64,000 nt of DNA from positions 79,962-143,961 of the forward strand of contig JADJZR010000012.1 of assembly GCA_016715645.1 (NCBI GenBank), in the 5' to 3' direction. Below, in pieces: positions 16,547-25,727 of this stretch. This stretch comes from Elusimicrobiota bacterium (GTDB lineage Bacteria > Elusimicrobiota > Elusimicrobia > FEN-1173). The stretch's first letter is position 1; every line of letters starts with the position of its first letter. A model generated the notes under the pieces. That model had not been told where the DNA came from, searched no databases, and saw only the letters and a program-made list of their open reading frames with translations. The translations under genes were made by a program, and so were the position numbers.

Positions 16547-17861
16547 GGTTGGTATTCCTTCCCTCGTGGAGACCCTGCCCCATCAGCCGGGGGTCTATCT
16601 CATGCGCGATCGGGCTGGAACCATCCTCTATATCGGCAAAGCCATCGATTTGCGTAAACGGGTGGCCCACTATTTCCGTCCCGACGTGGAACCCAAAATC
16701 CGCGCCCTCATGGCTGAAGTTCGCCACATCGACTACATCTCCGCCGCTGGAGAGCGCGACGCCCTGGTCATTGAACAACGGCTCATTCAACGCCATCAAC
16801 CCCTCTACAACACCATGTGGAAAGATGGAAAAACTTACCCTTACGTGTCATTGACGGTGAACGAGGATTTTCCCCGCCTGCGGCTGACGCGATCGCGCCG
16901 TCGGGACGGCGCCCTCTATTTTGGCCCCTACCCCAACGTGCGGGCTGTGCGGCATTTGCTCGATTGGGTATGGCGGCGGCGTTTTTTTTCCTTAAGGCCG
17001 TGCGATTTGGATATTCGTGAAGGCCATCCGTTGACCTATGAAAAAGTCAAGTCGTGCCTTTACTTGCACACGGGCGAATGTCCCGCGCCCTGTTTGGGTC
17101 GCGTGTCGCGCGATGACTACGGCCGGATCGTGGAACGGGCTCGCCTGTTTTTCGCCGGAAAAAACGCGGACCTTCTCGCTACCTGGCACGACGAAATGAA
17201 AGACGCCGCCCGCCGATTGGATTTTGAGCGGGCCGCCCAACTGCGCGACAGTTTGGAAGCGTTGAACCATATTCGGGAACCCGTGACGTTCCGATCCTTA
17301 AAAGAAGAAGATGTGAAAGGCCGACTGGAAACGTCCCGCGCTTTGCAGGACCTTCAAACCGCTTTGGGTTTACCCCGGCCTCCGGTGCGCATTGAGTGTT
17401 TCGATATTTCCCATATCCAGGGGGTCGAAACCGTGGCGTCCATGGTGTGTTTTGAGCGGGGGCTCCCTTTAAAAAGCGGTTACCGGAAATTTAAAATCAA
17501 AACCGTGGCCGGCGTAGACGATTTTGCCTCCATGGCCGAAGTGGTGGAACGGCGCTACCGTCGCGTCAAAAACGAGAATTTGCCCTGGCCCGATTTGGTG
17601 TTGATCGACGGCGGGCCCGGCCAGCTGAGCGCGGCGCGCCAGGCCCTGGCCCGGGTGACCGCTCGGCCGATTCCACTCGCGGCCCTGGCCAAACGCGACG
17701 AAGAGGTGTTTTTGCCCGACCGGTCCGAGCCTGTCCGCCTTTCTAAAGACTCTCCAGCCCTGCACGTGTTGCAACGGGCTCGGGACGAAGCCCATCGGTT
17801 TGCCGTGGGATTTCACCGCGCGCGTCGGTCAAAAGCCGTTTTTCAGGAAAAGAAATCGTGA
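16536..17861 (+). CDS. uvrC: UvrC-like excinuclease subunit lacking the C-terminal HhH domain
   Basis: 441 residues against about 600 for normal UvrC. Present: the GIY-YIG nuclease domain (PGVYLMRDRAGTILYIGKA, residues 19-37), the UVR motif (RRLDFERAAQLRDSLEAL), and the RNase H-like second nuclease domain with FDISHIQG, LIDGGPGQLSAA and RDEAHRFAVGFHR. The chain stops just after FHRARRSK, exactly where the linker to the helix-hairpin-helix DNA-binding domain should begin. No HhH coding is found in other frames, because ogt starts at the uvrC stop. It may rely on another factor for DNA bubble binding, or be a Cho-like variant with both nuclease domains. Confidence 0.88.
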   Translation: MPAEVGIPSLVETLPHQPGVYLMRDRAGTILYIGKAIDLRKRVAHYFRPDVEPKIRALMAEVRHIDYISAAGERDALVIEQRLIQRHQPLYNTMWKDGKTYPYVSLTVNEDFPRLRLTRSRRRDGALYFGPYPNVRAVRHLLDWVWRRRFFSLRPCDLDIREGHPLTYEKVKSCLYLHTGECPAPCLGRVSRDDYGRIVERARLFFAGKNADLLATWHDEMKDAARRLDFERAAQLRDSLEALNHIREPVTFRSLKEEDVKGRLETSRALQDLQTALGLPRPPVRIECFDISHIQGVETVASMVCFERGLPLKSGYRKFKIKTVAGVDDFASMAEVVERRYRRVKNENLPWPDLVLIDGGPGQLSAARQALARVTARPIPLAALAKRDEEVFLPDRSEPVRLSKDSPALHVLQRARDEAHRFAVGFHRARRSKAVFQEKKS

Positions 17862-18157
17862 GCCTCCCTCACCCTGTTTTGGACGGCATGAAAAAATACT
17901 CGCTTTTTTATCAGTCCGTTTGGCGCGCTTGCGCCGAAATCCCACAGGGCGAAACCCGTACTTACGGGTGGATCGCTCGTCGCATCGGAAAGCCCGGCGC
18001 CGCTCGAGCTGTCGGGCGCGCGTTGGGAGCCAACCCGTTCGCCCCGATCATCCCGTGCCACCGGGTGGTCCGATCCGATGGCGGGTGGGGGGGGTATTCC
18101 GCTCCCGGGGGCGTTGCGGCCAAGCGGCGACTTATAGAGCAAGAGAAAAAGTGTTAG
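17858..18157 (+). CDS. ogt: Short O6-alkylguanine-DNA alkyltransferase (Ogt/MGMT domain)
   Basis: 99 residues: only the DNA-binding and active-site domain of the family, without the N-terminal ribonuclease-like domain. The active-site motif IPCHRVV keeps the acceptor cysteine. It is therefore an alkyltransferase by sequence and not one of the alkyltransferase-like proteins with Trp in that place. YGWIARRIGKPGAARAVGRAL is the helix-turn-helix with the arginine finger. GTG start overlaps the uvrC stop, placing two DNA-repair genes in one transcript. Confidence 0.9.
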   Translation: MSLPHPVLDGMKKYSLFYQSVWRACAEIPQGETRTYGWIARRIGKPGAARAVGRALGANPFAPIIPCHRVVRSDGGWGGYSAPGGVAAKRRLIEQEKKC

Positions 18158-18186
18158 GATTCAAAACGCCGATTGAAGGAGGCAAC

Positions 18187-19050
18187 GTGAAAGGGATCAT
18201 TTTAGCGGGTGGGTCGGGAACACGGTTATACCCGTTGACTCGGGCCATCAGCAAACAGTTGGTTCCGATTTACGATAAGCCGATGATTTATTATCCCCTT
18301 TCCGTTTTGATGCTGGCGGGGATTCGGGACATTTTGATCATTACCACGCCCCACGAACAGGATGGGTTCAAGCGCCTGTTGGGCGACGGGGCGTGGATTG
18401 GACTGCGCCTTTCTTACGCGGTTCAACCGAACCCCGGAGGGTTAGCCCAGGCTTTTACCATTGGGCGCACATTTGTAGGCTCTGATAGCGTGTCGCTGGT
18501 TTTGGGTGACAACATTTTTTACGGCCATGGGTTGGTGGACGATTTGCGCCGCGCTGTCGCGCTCAAAAAAGGCGCCACCGTCTTCGCCTATCAGGTCCGG
18601 ACACCCGAAGACTACGGCGTCGTGGAATTTGATTCCCAGGGCCGCGCCGTGTCGTTGGAAGAAAAACCCAAATCGCCCAAATCTAACTTCGCTGTCACAG
18701 GCCTTTACTTTTACGACAACCGGGTGTTGGACGTGGCCGACCGATTGAAACCGTCCGTTCGCGGGGAGCTGGAAATCACCGATGTGAACCGAGCTTACCT
18801 GGAATGGGGCGATCTTCACGTGGTACGGTTCGGGCGCGGGGTTGCTTGGCTGGACACCGGCACCCACGAGTCGTTGCTTCAATCCGCCGTCTTTATTCAA
18901 ACCATTCAGGATCGTCAAGGTTTGCGCGTGGCGTGTCTGGAAGAAATTGCCTATTCCCAGGGGTACATCACCGCCGACCAACTGCGGGCTTTGGCCGCGC
19001 CCATGCAAAAAAACGATTACGGCCGATACCTTCTCCGACTTTTGGAGTGA
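18187..19050 (+). CDS. rfbA: Glucose-1-phosphate thymidylyltransferase
   Basis: RmlA: makes dTDP-glucose for dTDP-rhamnose and related sugars. 287 residues from GTG 18187, preceded by a GAAGGAGG ribosome site; a longer open frame upstream lies in uvrC/ogt. Motifs: ILAGGSGTRLYPLT (nucleotide binding), SKQLVPIYDKPMIYYPL, GDNIFYGHG, FVVTGLYFYDN-like AVTGLYFYDN and WLDTGTHESLL. No other rml genes lie in the window, so the rest of the pathway must be elsewhere. The tRNA-Arg gene starts 16 bases after its stop. Confidence 0.95.
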   Translation: MKGIILAGGSGTRLYPLTRAISKQLVPIYDKPMIYYPLSVLMLAGIRDILIITTPHEQDGFKRLLGDGAWIGLRLSYAVQPNPGGLAQAFTIGRTFVGSDSVSLVLGDNIFYGHGLVDDLRRAVALKKGATVFAYQVRTPEDYGVVEFDSQGRAVSLEEKPKSPKSNFAVTGLYFYDNRVLDVADRLKPSVRGELEITDVNRAYLEWGDLHVVRFGRGVAWLDTGTHESLLQSAVFIQTIQDRQGLRVACLEEIAYSQGYITADQLRALAAPMQKNDYGRYLLRLLE

Positions 19051-19056
19051 TATAAT
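19051..19056 (+). promoter_or_regulatory. -10 box for tRNA-Arg
   Basis: TATAAT directly after the rfbA stop codon, ending 9 bases before the mature tRNA 5' end. No clear -35 hexamer is seen 17 bases upstream, where the bases belong to rfbA. Confidence 0.5.
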
Positions 19057-19065
19057 CCCCGGGCG

Positions 19066-19139
19066 GGGCCCGTAGCTCAGGTGGATGGAGCACTCGCCTT
19101 CTAAGCGAGGGGACGGCGGTTCGAGTCCGCCCGGGCCCG
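19066..19139 (+). tRNA. tRNA-Arg (anticodon TCT)
   Basis: Complete cloverleaf. The acceptor stem GGGCCCG (19066-19072) pairs with CGGGCCC (19132-19138). The D arm contains GCTCAG. The anticodon stem CTCGC/GCGAG encloses loop CTTCTAA, giving anticodon TCT, which reads AGA and AGG. The T arm is GGCGG, loop TTCGAGT, CCGCC. The discriminator base is G and no CCA is encoded. It lies in the short gap between rfbA and a small membrane-protein gene. Confidence 0.95.
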
Positions 19140-19195
19140 GATTTTACATCGAATCCCGAGGTTTCACCGAAATGTCCGGCTATTTTGAGGTGATT

Positions 19196-19591
19196 ATGGA
19201 ATCCATCGTTAAAATTTTGCTTGGGTTGAGTTTGATGGGATTGAGTTTGGCGTATCTCTATCGTCCCTCCCTTATTTTGCGGCTCAATGCGTGGGTGAGG
19301 GTGTTTTTGTTCAACGACGCCTATTTGCTTCACCACCGGCGCCGGTGGGGTCTGTTGGCGTTCTTGGCCGGCATTTTGTTTCTTTATTCGGGCCTGTTGA
19401 ACACGATCCCGCGGGCTCCCTCAGGTCCGGATCCGGTGGAATCGGGATACAGCGCCTTCTATGCGGGTCGGTTTGACGACTCGGCGGCCATTGCCGATCA
19501 AATTCTTCAAGGCGAACCCGGCAATCGCCACGCGGAATTTCTCTTGCGTGTGTCCCGTCTCTTCAAGCTCAAAACGAAATCGCCCCGTTGA
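19196..19591 (+). CDS. Small membrane protein of unknown function
   Basis: 131 residues from ATG 19196, chosen because GAGG lies 6-9 bases upstream; the longer frame begins inside the tRNA and is not real. Two hydrophobic segments (about residues 4-25 and 45-66) enclose a short basic loop. A soluble tail of about 60 residues (SGYSAFYAGRFDDSAAIAD) looks like a single TPR-type helix pair. No family is recognised. It overlaps the following pmbA-like gene by 4 bases, so the two are probably expressed together. Confidence 0.6.
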   Translation: MESIVKILLGLSLMGLSLAYLYRPSLILRLNAWVRVFLFNDAYLLHHRRRWGLLAFLAGILFLYSGLLNTIPRAPSGPDPVESGYSAFYAGRFDDSAAIADQILQGEPGNRHAEFLLRVSRLFKLKTKSPR

Positions 19592-20976
19592 CGTTGCCTT
19601 TGACTCTTTTCCCCGACGACCTTTTACGAAAAACACACTCACTCGTGCGGGCGATTCATCCCCGCGGGTGGGACGTGGAATTGTTTTGGGAAGAAGAACA
19701 GCAATGGGAACAGACCTGGGCCGAAGGACGTCGGAAAGATCGTTCGTTCGGGGTCGGATCCGGTTTGGCGGTGCGGGTTGTTAAAAATGGCCGGTGGGGG
19801 TTCGCCAGCGGAACCGACACCTCGATGGCGGGAGTGCGGTCCCTCTTCGATCGGGCCTGTGCGGCCGGTCAATCGGTCAATGCCGATCCGGCGCGGGTTC
19901 TGCCGCACCCGGTCCGGGGCCTTTCGGCAACAGCGGGCGATTTGAACAAAAGGGCCGCCGTGCGGTCGGTTGAGGCGGGGGAAAAAAAATCCGCCGACGA
20001 AGTGTGGGACCTGTTAAAACGCTTGGAACGAAGGGCTCTGGATGGCGATCGGCGCATGAAAAAGGCTCTCGGTCTCTCGTTTCATGAAGCACGGGGCGTT
20101 CGCGCCTTGGTCAGCTCGGTGGGAATAGCGATGGCTGAACCCTGGAAAGCGGTGTCGTTTTCCGGCGAACTGTTGGGCGCGAACGGCACCGAAACCGAAA
20201 CCGCTTGGGGGTCCGCCGAAGCGATTGAGTGGGAGCGACTGAATCCCGAAAAAGTGGTGGACGATGTTCGGGCGCGGTTGGTGACGTCGTTTGGAGCGAA
20301 GCCGTTGGCGTCCGGGACATGGACAATTTTGGTCAGCCCGCGGGTCGGGGTGGATTTGATGGAACTTCTTTCCCAGGCGGTTTTGGGGGACGCGGTGGAA
20401 AAGGGCCGGTCGTTTTTGGCTCGGCGTTTGGGTCGAAAAGCGGTGTCGTCCAAGGTCACCGTCATCGACGACGGGCGTTTGCCTCACGGGGTGGCCACGC
20501 GTGTGTGGGACGACGAAGGGGTTCCCCAACGGCGCACGCCTGTGGTGATGGAGGGACGGCTTCTGACTTTTCTGCACGACACCGCCTCGGCCCGCCGGGC
20601 TCGCGTGGTGTCCACGGGCAACGCGTCTCGACCGGGACGCGAAGGGCCCCCGTCGCCGGGGACCACGAATTTTTATCTTCAGCCGGGCCCCTGGACCGAT
20701 GCCGCTTTGTACCAGGACACCGCGAAAGCCTTTGAGGTGCGCGATGTAATCGGCATGCACACCGCCGACCCGGTGAGCGGCGATTTTTCTGTGGGCGCGG
20801 CGGGATTGTTGTGGGAAAAAGGTCAAGTGCGCCGGGCTGTGCGGGGTGTGACCCTTTCGGGCAATTTGTTGGATTTGTTGGCGGGCGTGGACGCGGTGGC
20901 CAACGAGGTGGTTTGGCAGGGGGCCTTTGGGTCTCCTCTGTTTCGGGTGAAGGGGCTGTCCGTTGGCGGGCATTGA
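19588..20976 (+). CDS. pmbA: TldD/PmbA (TldE) family protein
   Basis: 462 residues. Heterodimer partner class of the TldD/TldE peptidase that trims modified peptides and aids antitoxin turnover. C-terminal features are typical of the TldE/PmbA side: GTWTILVSPRVGVDLMELLSQAVLGDAVEKGRSF-type region and GTTNFYLQPGP. The HEXXXH zinc motif of TldD is not seen, which fits the inactive partner, but no tldD lies in the window. TTG start overlapping the previous stop (TTGA). It overlaps aroE by 14 bases. Confidence 0.82.
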   Translation: MTLPLTLFPDDLLRKTHSLVRAIHPRGWDVELFWEEEQQWEQTWAEGRRKDRSFGVGSGLAVRVVKNGRWGFASGTDTSMAGVRSLFDRACAAGQSVNADPARVLPHPVRGLSATAGDLNKRAAVRSVEAGEKKSADEVWDLLKRLERRALDGDRRMKKALGLSFHEARGVRALVSSVGIAMAEPWKAVSFSGELLGANGTETETAWGSAEAIEWERLNPEKVVDDVRARLVTSFGAKPLASGTWTILVSPRVGVDLMELLSQAVLGDAVEKGRSFLARRLGRKAVSSKVTVIDDGRLPHGVATRVWDDEGVPQRRTPVVMEGRLLTFLHDTASARRARVVSTGNASRPGREGPPSPGTTNFYLQPGPWTDAALYQDTAKAFEVRDVIGMHTADPVSGDFSVGAAGLLWEKGQVRRAVRGVTLSGNLLDLLAGVDAVANEVVWQGAFGSPLFRVKGLSVGGH

Positions 20977-21883
20977 TTCATTTTTTTCTCAGGACGGCCC
21001 AACCGTTCGGCGGTTTGGGGTGGTAGGCTGGCCGTTGGATTATTCCCTGTCGCCGGCGATGCACAACGCGGCTTTAACCCAGTTCGGTATTCCCGCGGTG
21101 TATCGGGCCTTGCGCGTTTCACCCGACGATTGGCCCGAATTTGCGCGGCAATTGAAAACACCCGGTGCGTCCCCTTTGGAAGGGTTCAACGTGACCGTTC
21201 CTCATAAAGAAAGGGTCTTGGCCCTGGCCTGCGCGTTGACGGACACCGCATCCCTCTGCGGTTCGGCCAACACGATGATCCGCACCCCGGACGGATGGCG
21301 GGCCGATAACACGGACGCTCCCGGTTTGGCGGAAGACTTGAAAGCCCTTCAAATGTGCTGGAAAGACAAAAACGTGGTGCTGGCCGGGGCCGGGGGAGCG
21401 GCGCGGTCGGCGTTGCTGACCGTGGCCACGGGGTCCGACCGGGCCCAGCGCGTGATTCTTGTGAACCGGTCCCGAGATCGGGCCGAGGGATTGGTTAAGG
21501 AATTTCAGTCCCGGCTTGAGTTGTCGGAGTTGGTGGTTTGCTCGGATGGCGCAGGTGCGCTGGCCTCGGCGGACTTGATCATTAATGCCACCTCGTTGGG
21601 GCTTAAACCTGAGGATCCCGTTCCGGTGCCCCTGGAGCGGATTCGATCTGGAATGGCGGTTTACGACATGGTTTATCACCGGGAAACGCCGTTGGTTCGC
21701 GGGGCGCGGTCGGTGGGTGCCCGTGCGGCGGGGGGAAAGGGCATGTTGGTCAACCAAGGGGCCTTGGCCTTTGAACGGTGGTTCGAAACCGATTTGAAAA
21801 AGGTACACTATACCCCTCGTTTGTTGAGAGAAATCATGGGCCGCGCGTTTGACGCCGCCCTCAATGAAAGGACCCAACCGTGA
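20963..21883 (+). CDS. aroE: Shikimate dehydrogenase
   Basis: NADPH-dependent reduction of 3-dehydroshikimate. 306 residues from TTG 20963, inside the end of the previous gene. Substrate-site motifs: GWPLDYSLSPAMHNAAL, NVTVPHKE (catalytic lysine) and ADNTDAPG (catalytic aspartate). The cofactor loop is AGAGGAARS with NRSRDRAE after it, and INATSLGL plus GKGMLVNQGALAFERW close the fold. First gene of an aroE-aroC-aroK-aroB run that covers most of the late shikimate pathway; it overlaps aroC by 4 bases. Confidence 0.94.
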   Translation: MAGIDSFFSQDGPTVRRFGVVGWPLDYSLSPAMHNAALTQFGIPAVYRALRVSPDDWPEFARQLKTPGASPLEGFNVTVPHKERVLALACALTDTASLCGSANTMIRTPDGWRADNTDAPGLAEDLKALQMCWKDKNVVLAGAGGAARSALLTVATGSDRAQRVILVNRSRDRAEGLVKEFQSRLELSELVVCSDGAGALASADLIINATSLGLKPEDPVPVPLERIRSGMAVYDMVYHRETPLVRGARSVGARAAGGKGMLVNQGALAFERWFETDLKKVHYTPRLLREIMGRAFDAALNERTQP

Positions 21884-23042
21884 TCCGATACGCCACCGCA
21901 GGAGAGTCCCATGGGCCGAGTTTAACGGCCATTCTGGAAGGCATCCCCGCCGGACTTGTTGTGACCGAAGCCTACGTGAACCAGCAGTTGGCCCGGCGCC
22001 AATACAGTTTCGGCCGCGGGGAACGTCTGCAATACATCGAGAAAGACCAGGCGCGGATTCTGTCCGGCGTTCGTTGGGGGGAAACGTTGGGGTCGCCCAT
22101 CACGTTCCACATTGAAAACAAAGATTGGGAAAACTGGGAAAAAATCATGTCGGTCTCGGCGGAAGACCGCCAAGAAAAGTTTCGGCTCACCCGCCCGCGG
22201 CCGGGCCACGCGGATTTGGCGGGGGTGTTGAAGTTCGATCGAAAGGATACGCGAGATATTTTGGAACGGGCTTCGGCCCGGGAAACCGCCGCTCGCACGG
22301 CGGTGGGCGCCGTGTGCCGCCGGTTGTTGGAAGAGGTGGGCGTGAAAATTTATTCCTGGGTGGAAGAAATTGGAACCGTCGTGGCCCGCACGGCGGAGCT
22401 GGGGGTGGAAGAAGCTTTTGCCCTGGCGGAAAAGTCCCCCGTGCGGTGCCCGGACAAAAAGGCCGAAGAAAAAATGATGGATGCCATTAAAGACGCGAAA
22501 GCGAATGGCGACACACTGGGCGGGGTGTACACGGTGGTGGCCACGGGGTGCCCGGTGGGGTTGGGCAACCACACCCAATGGGACTTAAAGCTGGACGGCC
22601 GACTGGCCCAGGCCATTTTGTCGATTCAAGCCCATAAAGGGGTGGAAATGGGCCGGGGCTTTGAGATGGCGCGGCGAAAAGGCTCGGACCTTCACGACGA
22701 AATCCATTACAAGCAGGGACGGGGTTTTTTCGGGAAAGTAACAACGCCGGCGGTATTGAGGGCGGAATGACCAACGGCGAGCCGGTCGTGGTGCGGGCCG
22801 CGATTAAACCGTTGGCCTCGCTTCGCAAGCCCCTTCGGTCGGTGAACATCCTGACAAAAAATGAAATGACGGCGGAAATTGTTCGTTCCGACGTCTGTCC
22901 GGTGGCCAGCGCGGCGGTGATCGGGGAAGCGGTGGCGGCGATCACCCTGGCCCAGGCGCTGGTTGAAAAGTTTGGGTCCGATTCGGTGCGCGAACTTCAA
23001 GATCACTGGACGCGCTATCAAGACCATTTGCGGCAGTATTAA
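21880..23042 (+). CDS. aroC: Chorismate synthase, one-base frameshift
   Basis: Makes chorismate from EPSP with reduced FMN. The first frame covers 21880 to about 22725 (RYATAGESHGPSLTAILEG, SFGRGERLQYIEKDQ, RPRPGHADLAG, ETAARTAVGAV). The conserved FMN-binding segment NNAGGIEGGMTNGEP and the C-terminus (VCPVASAAVIGEAVAAITLA) follow in another frame to 23042. Adding one T to the T6 run at 22725-22730 restores a continuous chain reading GFFRESNNAGGIEGG. All other motifs are intact, so a consensus error is more likely than a dead gene in this operon. Confidence 0.93.
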
Positions 23043-23063
23043 CCGAACACTTCCCGCGATGGA

Positions 23064-23579
23064 ATGAACATTGTTTTGATCGGGTTTATGGCGACGGGAA
23101 AATCCGCCGTGGGTCGGCGCGTGGCCGAACGGTTGGGCTGGTCTTTTTTTGACACCGACGACATGATCGAACGCCAGACCGGACACACGATCGCCGATTT
23201 GTTCGCAAAAGGGGGCGAAGACGCGTTTCGGGAGTTGGAATCTAAAACGGTGTCTTTGGTCGCCCTGATGGACAAAGCGGTCATTGCCACGGGGGGCGGG
23301 GTACCGTTGCGACCCGACAACATGGACGAGCTGGAACGCAACGGCCGGGTGGTCTTATTGACCGCGTCGCCGGAGACCATTATAAAACGACTCAATTTGG
23401 GCGCGGTTCCCCGGCCGCTTCTGGCGGGGGCTGACCCGGCGGCACGGGTGAAGAAATTGTTGGCCCAACGCCAATCGGTTTACGCCCGAAATTCCCTCAC
23501 GGTTTCCACCGATGGCCTCGATGAAAAGCAAGTGGTGGATCTTATCGTGAAATGGGCAAAACAAGAGGATTGGGTGTGA
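23064..23579 (+). CDS. aroK: Shikimate kinase
   Basis: 171 residues, ATP-dependent phosphorylation of shikimate. P-loop GFMATGKSAVGRRVA at the N-terminus; DTDDMIE (magnesium and shikimate binding); FRELESKTV with the shikimate-binding arginine; ATGGGVPLR; and the lid region RPLLAGADPAARV. It follows aroC by 21 bases and overlaps aroB by 4 bases (GTGA). Confidence 0.94.
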   Translation: MNIVLIGFMATGKSAVGRRVAERLGWSFFDTDDMIERQTGHTIADLFAKGGEDAFRELESKTVSLVALMDKAVIATGGGVPLRPDNMDELERNGRVVLLTASPETIIKRLNLGAVPRPLLAGADPAARVKKLLAQRQSVYARNSLTVSTDGLDEKQVVDLIVKWAKQEDWV

Positions 23580-24640
23580 AAAAAATAGGAACCATTCATA
23601 TCGGAGCGAGGCTGGACGATGTGGGCCGGACGTTGGCGGCCCGCCTGGAACCCGGGCGTGCCTTGGTGGTCAGCCCAACGCCGGTGGCCCGCCGATGGGC
23701 GTCCCCCTTGCTGGCGGGGCTTCGGCGGTCGGGGTTTGATCCATCGATGGCCTTGATCGCGGATGGCGAGCGGCACAAAACCCTGTCCACGGTGGAAAAA
23801 CTTTATGGTCGGGCCTTGGCGGCGCGGTTGGACCGTCGGTCGGTTGTGATCGCCCTGGGCGGCGGCGTGGCGGGCGACATGGCCGGTTTTGTGGCGGCCA
23901 CTTACATGAGAGGCGTTCCCTTCGTTCAATGCCCAACGACGTTGCTGGCGATGGTGGACGCTTCCATCGGAGGAAAAACCGGTGTGGATTTGCCGGAAGG
24001 CAAAAATCTGGTGGGGGCTTTTTGGCAACCTGCCTTGGTGTGCATGGACCTGCGCGTATTAAAAACGTTGCCCGATCGGCACTGGCGGACCGGGATGGCC
24101 GAAGTCATTAAGTACGGTCTCATGGCGGACCCGCGCCTGTGGGCCCGGCTGGAAAAAAGCGATTTGCCGACACTGAAAAAGAACCCCCGATTTCTCGAAC
24201 AGGTGGTGGCGGTTTCCGCGGGGATCAAAGCCGACGTGGTGGCCCGTGACGAGCGGGAAACCACCGGGTTGCGCGCCACGTTGAATTTGGGGCACACCTT
24301 CGCCCACGCGATCGAAACGGTGTCCGGATACACGCGCTATACCCATGGGGAAGCCGTGGCCATCGGTTTGTGCGCGGCGGCTCGTTTGGGGGCTCGCATG
24401 GGATTGTTTCCTCCGGCGGACATCAAACGGGTGGACGAGCTGGTTCGGCGTTGGGGCCTTCCGGTCCGGGTCAACCGCCCGTTGTCTCGGGCGGGCATTT
24501 TGGCGGCCATGGGGCGCGACAAAAAGGCGCTCAAGGGCGGGTTTCGGTTTGTGGTGCCGACGGGGATCGGGCGGGCCAAAGTCGTCGGTGGTGTGGCGGC
24601 GAACGATCTGGCGGGGGTCTTGGACGAGGTGGGCCTGTGA
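23576..24640 (+). CDS. aroB: 3-dehydroquinate synthase
   Basis: NAD- and zinc-dependent second enzyme of the shikimate pathway. About 354 residues from GTG 23576. Key parts: DGERHKTLSTVEKLY, the NAD-binding ALGGGVAGDMAGFVAATYMRG, PTTLLAMVDASIGGKTGVD, the zinc and substrate residues in MAEVIKYGL, NLGHTFAHAIE and HGEAVAIGL, and KKALKGGFRFV. It overlaps aroK before it and pepP after it, each by GTGA junctions, so the run is tightly coupled. Confidence 0.94.
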   Translation: MKKIGTIHIGARLDDVGRTLAARLEPGRALVVSPTPVARRWASPLLAGLRRSGFDPSMALIADGERHKTLSTVEKLYGRALAARLDRRSVVIALGGGVAGDMAGFVAATYMRGVPFVQCPTTLLAMVDASIGGKTGVDLPEGKNLVGAFWQPALVCMDLRVLKTLPDRHWRTGMAEVIKYGLMADPRLWARLEKSDLPTLKKNPRFLEQVVAVSAGIKADVVARDERETTGLRATLNLGHTFAHAIETVSGYTRYTHGEAVAIGLCAAARLGARMGLFPPADIKRVDELVRRWGLPVRVNRPLSRAGILAAMGRDKKALKGGFRFVVPTGIGRAKVVGGVAANDLAGVLDEVGL

Positions 24641-25704
24641 TTCCTCTCAATCAAAAATTGAGTCCAACGGTTTTTCGCGACCGGCGAAACCGGCTGGCGG
24701 ATCTGTTGGAAAAGAAAAAGTTGGACGGGTATTTTTTCTCGAGCCCGGCCGATCTTTATTATTTGACCGGGTTTCAATCGGAAGGATTCTACGGGTTGGC
24801 CACGGGGCGGGGAATGTGGTTGTTTGTGTCGGCGTTGCTGGCCGGGCAGGTCCGGGAAAGCGCGCCCGGGTGTCGGCTGGTGATGGGAAAACGGCTCTCT
24901 TTGTCCGTGGAAACGTTAATGAAAAAATTCCGGTTTCGGCGGGTGGGGTTTGATCCCGACCAGTTGATCTATCGGTTGGGGGACGTTCTCAAAAAGAAAG
25001 GTCTTGTCCCCAGCCCGAACGTGTTGGAAGAGTTGCGGATCGTCAAAGGCGTCGAAGAGTTGGCGTTGTTGCGCAGAGCCTGTCGGATCACCGCCCAAAC
25101 CGTGGCGGACCTGATCCCTCGGGTTCGGCTGGGACAGACGGAACGGGAACTGGCCTGGCGGGTGGCTGATCAATTTCACCAACGCGGGGCGGTGGGGATC
25201 GGATTCGATTTGATCGCGGCGGTGGGCTCGAACACGGCGTTGCCCCATCACATCCCAGGGGAGGCCCGGTTGGCGAAGGGGAGTCCGGTCCTGTTTGATG
25301 TGGGATGCCGGGTCGGGGCTTACCGGTCCGACTTGACCCGCTCGTTCTATTACGGTAAAATTCCGTCGATTTACCGACGAGTTCATGCTATCGTGGCGGC
25401 GGCGCAAAAAGCTGGGATGGATCAGGTGAAGCCGGGGTCCACGGGCGGACGTGTGGACGGGGCCACGCGCGGGGTCATTCATCGGGCGGGGTACGGCAAA
25501 CAGTTTGTGCACAGCACGGGCCACGGGGTGGGCATCGATATCCACGAACCGCCTTGGATGCGTCCCAAAAATCCCGGTGTGTTGGCGCCGGGGATGGTTC
25601 TGACCGTCGAACCAGGCATTTATTTGCCGGGCCGGTTCGGGGTCCGGATCGAAGACACCTTGTTGGTCACCGCCGACGGCCACGAACGGCTCACCGTTGA
25701 ATAA
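24637..25704 (+). CDS. pepP: Xaa-Pro aminopeptidase (M24 metallopeptidase)
   Basis: About 355 residues from GTG 24637. A creatinase-like N-terminal domain (ADLYYLTGFQSEG) precedes the pita-bread catalytic domain. All five dinuclear metal ligands are visible: Asp in LFDVGCR, Asp in YRSDLTRSF, His in HSTGHGVGIDIHE, Glu in LTVEPGIY and Glu in VRIEDTLLV. It cleaves N-terminal residues before proline. The order aroB-pepP-efp-accB-accC resembles the pepP-efp-accBC order of many bacteria. Confidence 0.9.
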   Translation: MIPLNQKLSPTVFRDRRNRLADLLEKKKLDGYFFSSPADLYYLTGFQSEGFYGLATGRGMWLFVSALLAGQVRESAPGCRLVMGKRLSLSVETLMKKFRFRRVGFDPDQLIYRLGDVLKKKGLVPSPNVLEELRIVKGVEELALLRRACRITAQTVADLIPRVRLGQTERELAWRVADQFHQRGAVGIGFDLIAAVGSNTALPHHIPGEARLAKGSPVLFDVGCRVGAYRSDLTRSFYYGKIPSIYRRVHAIVAAAQKAGMDQVKPGSTGGRVDGATRGVIHRAGYGKQFVHSTGHGVGIDIHEPPWMRPKNPGVLAPGMVLTVEPGIYLPGRFGVRIEDTLLVTADGHERLTVE

Positions 25705-25727
25705 TTTTAATACTCAAAGGGGAACAC

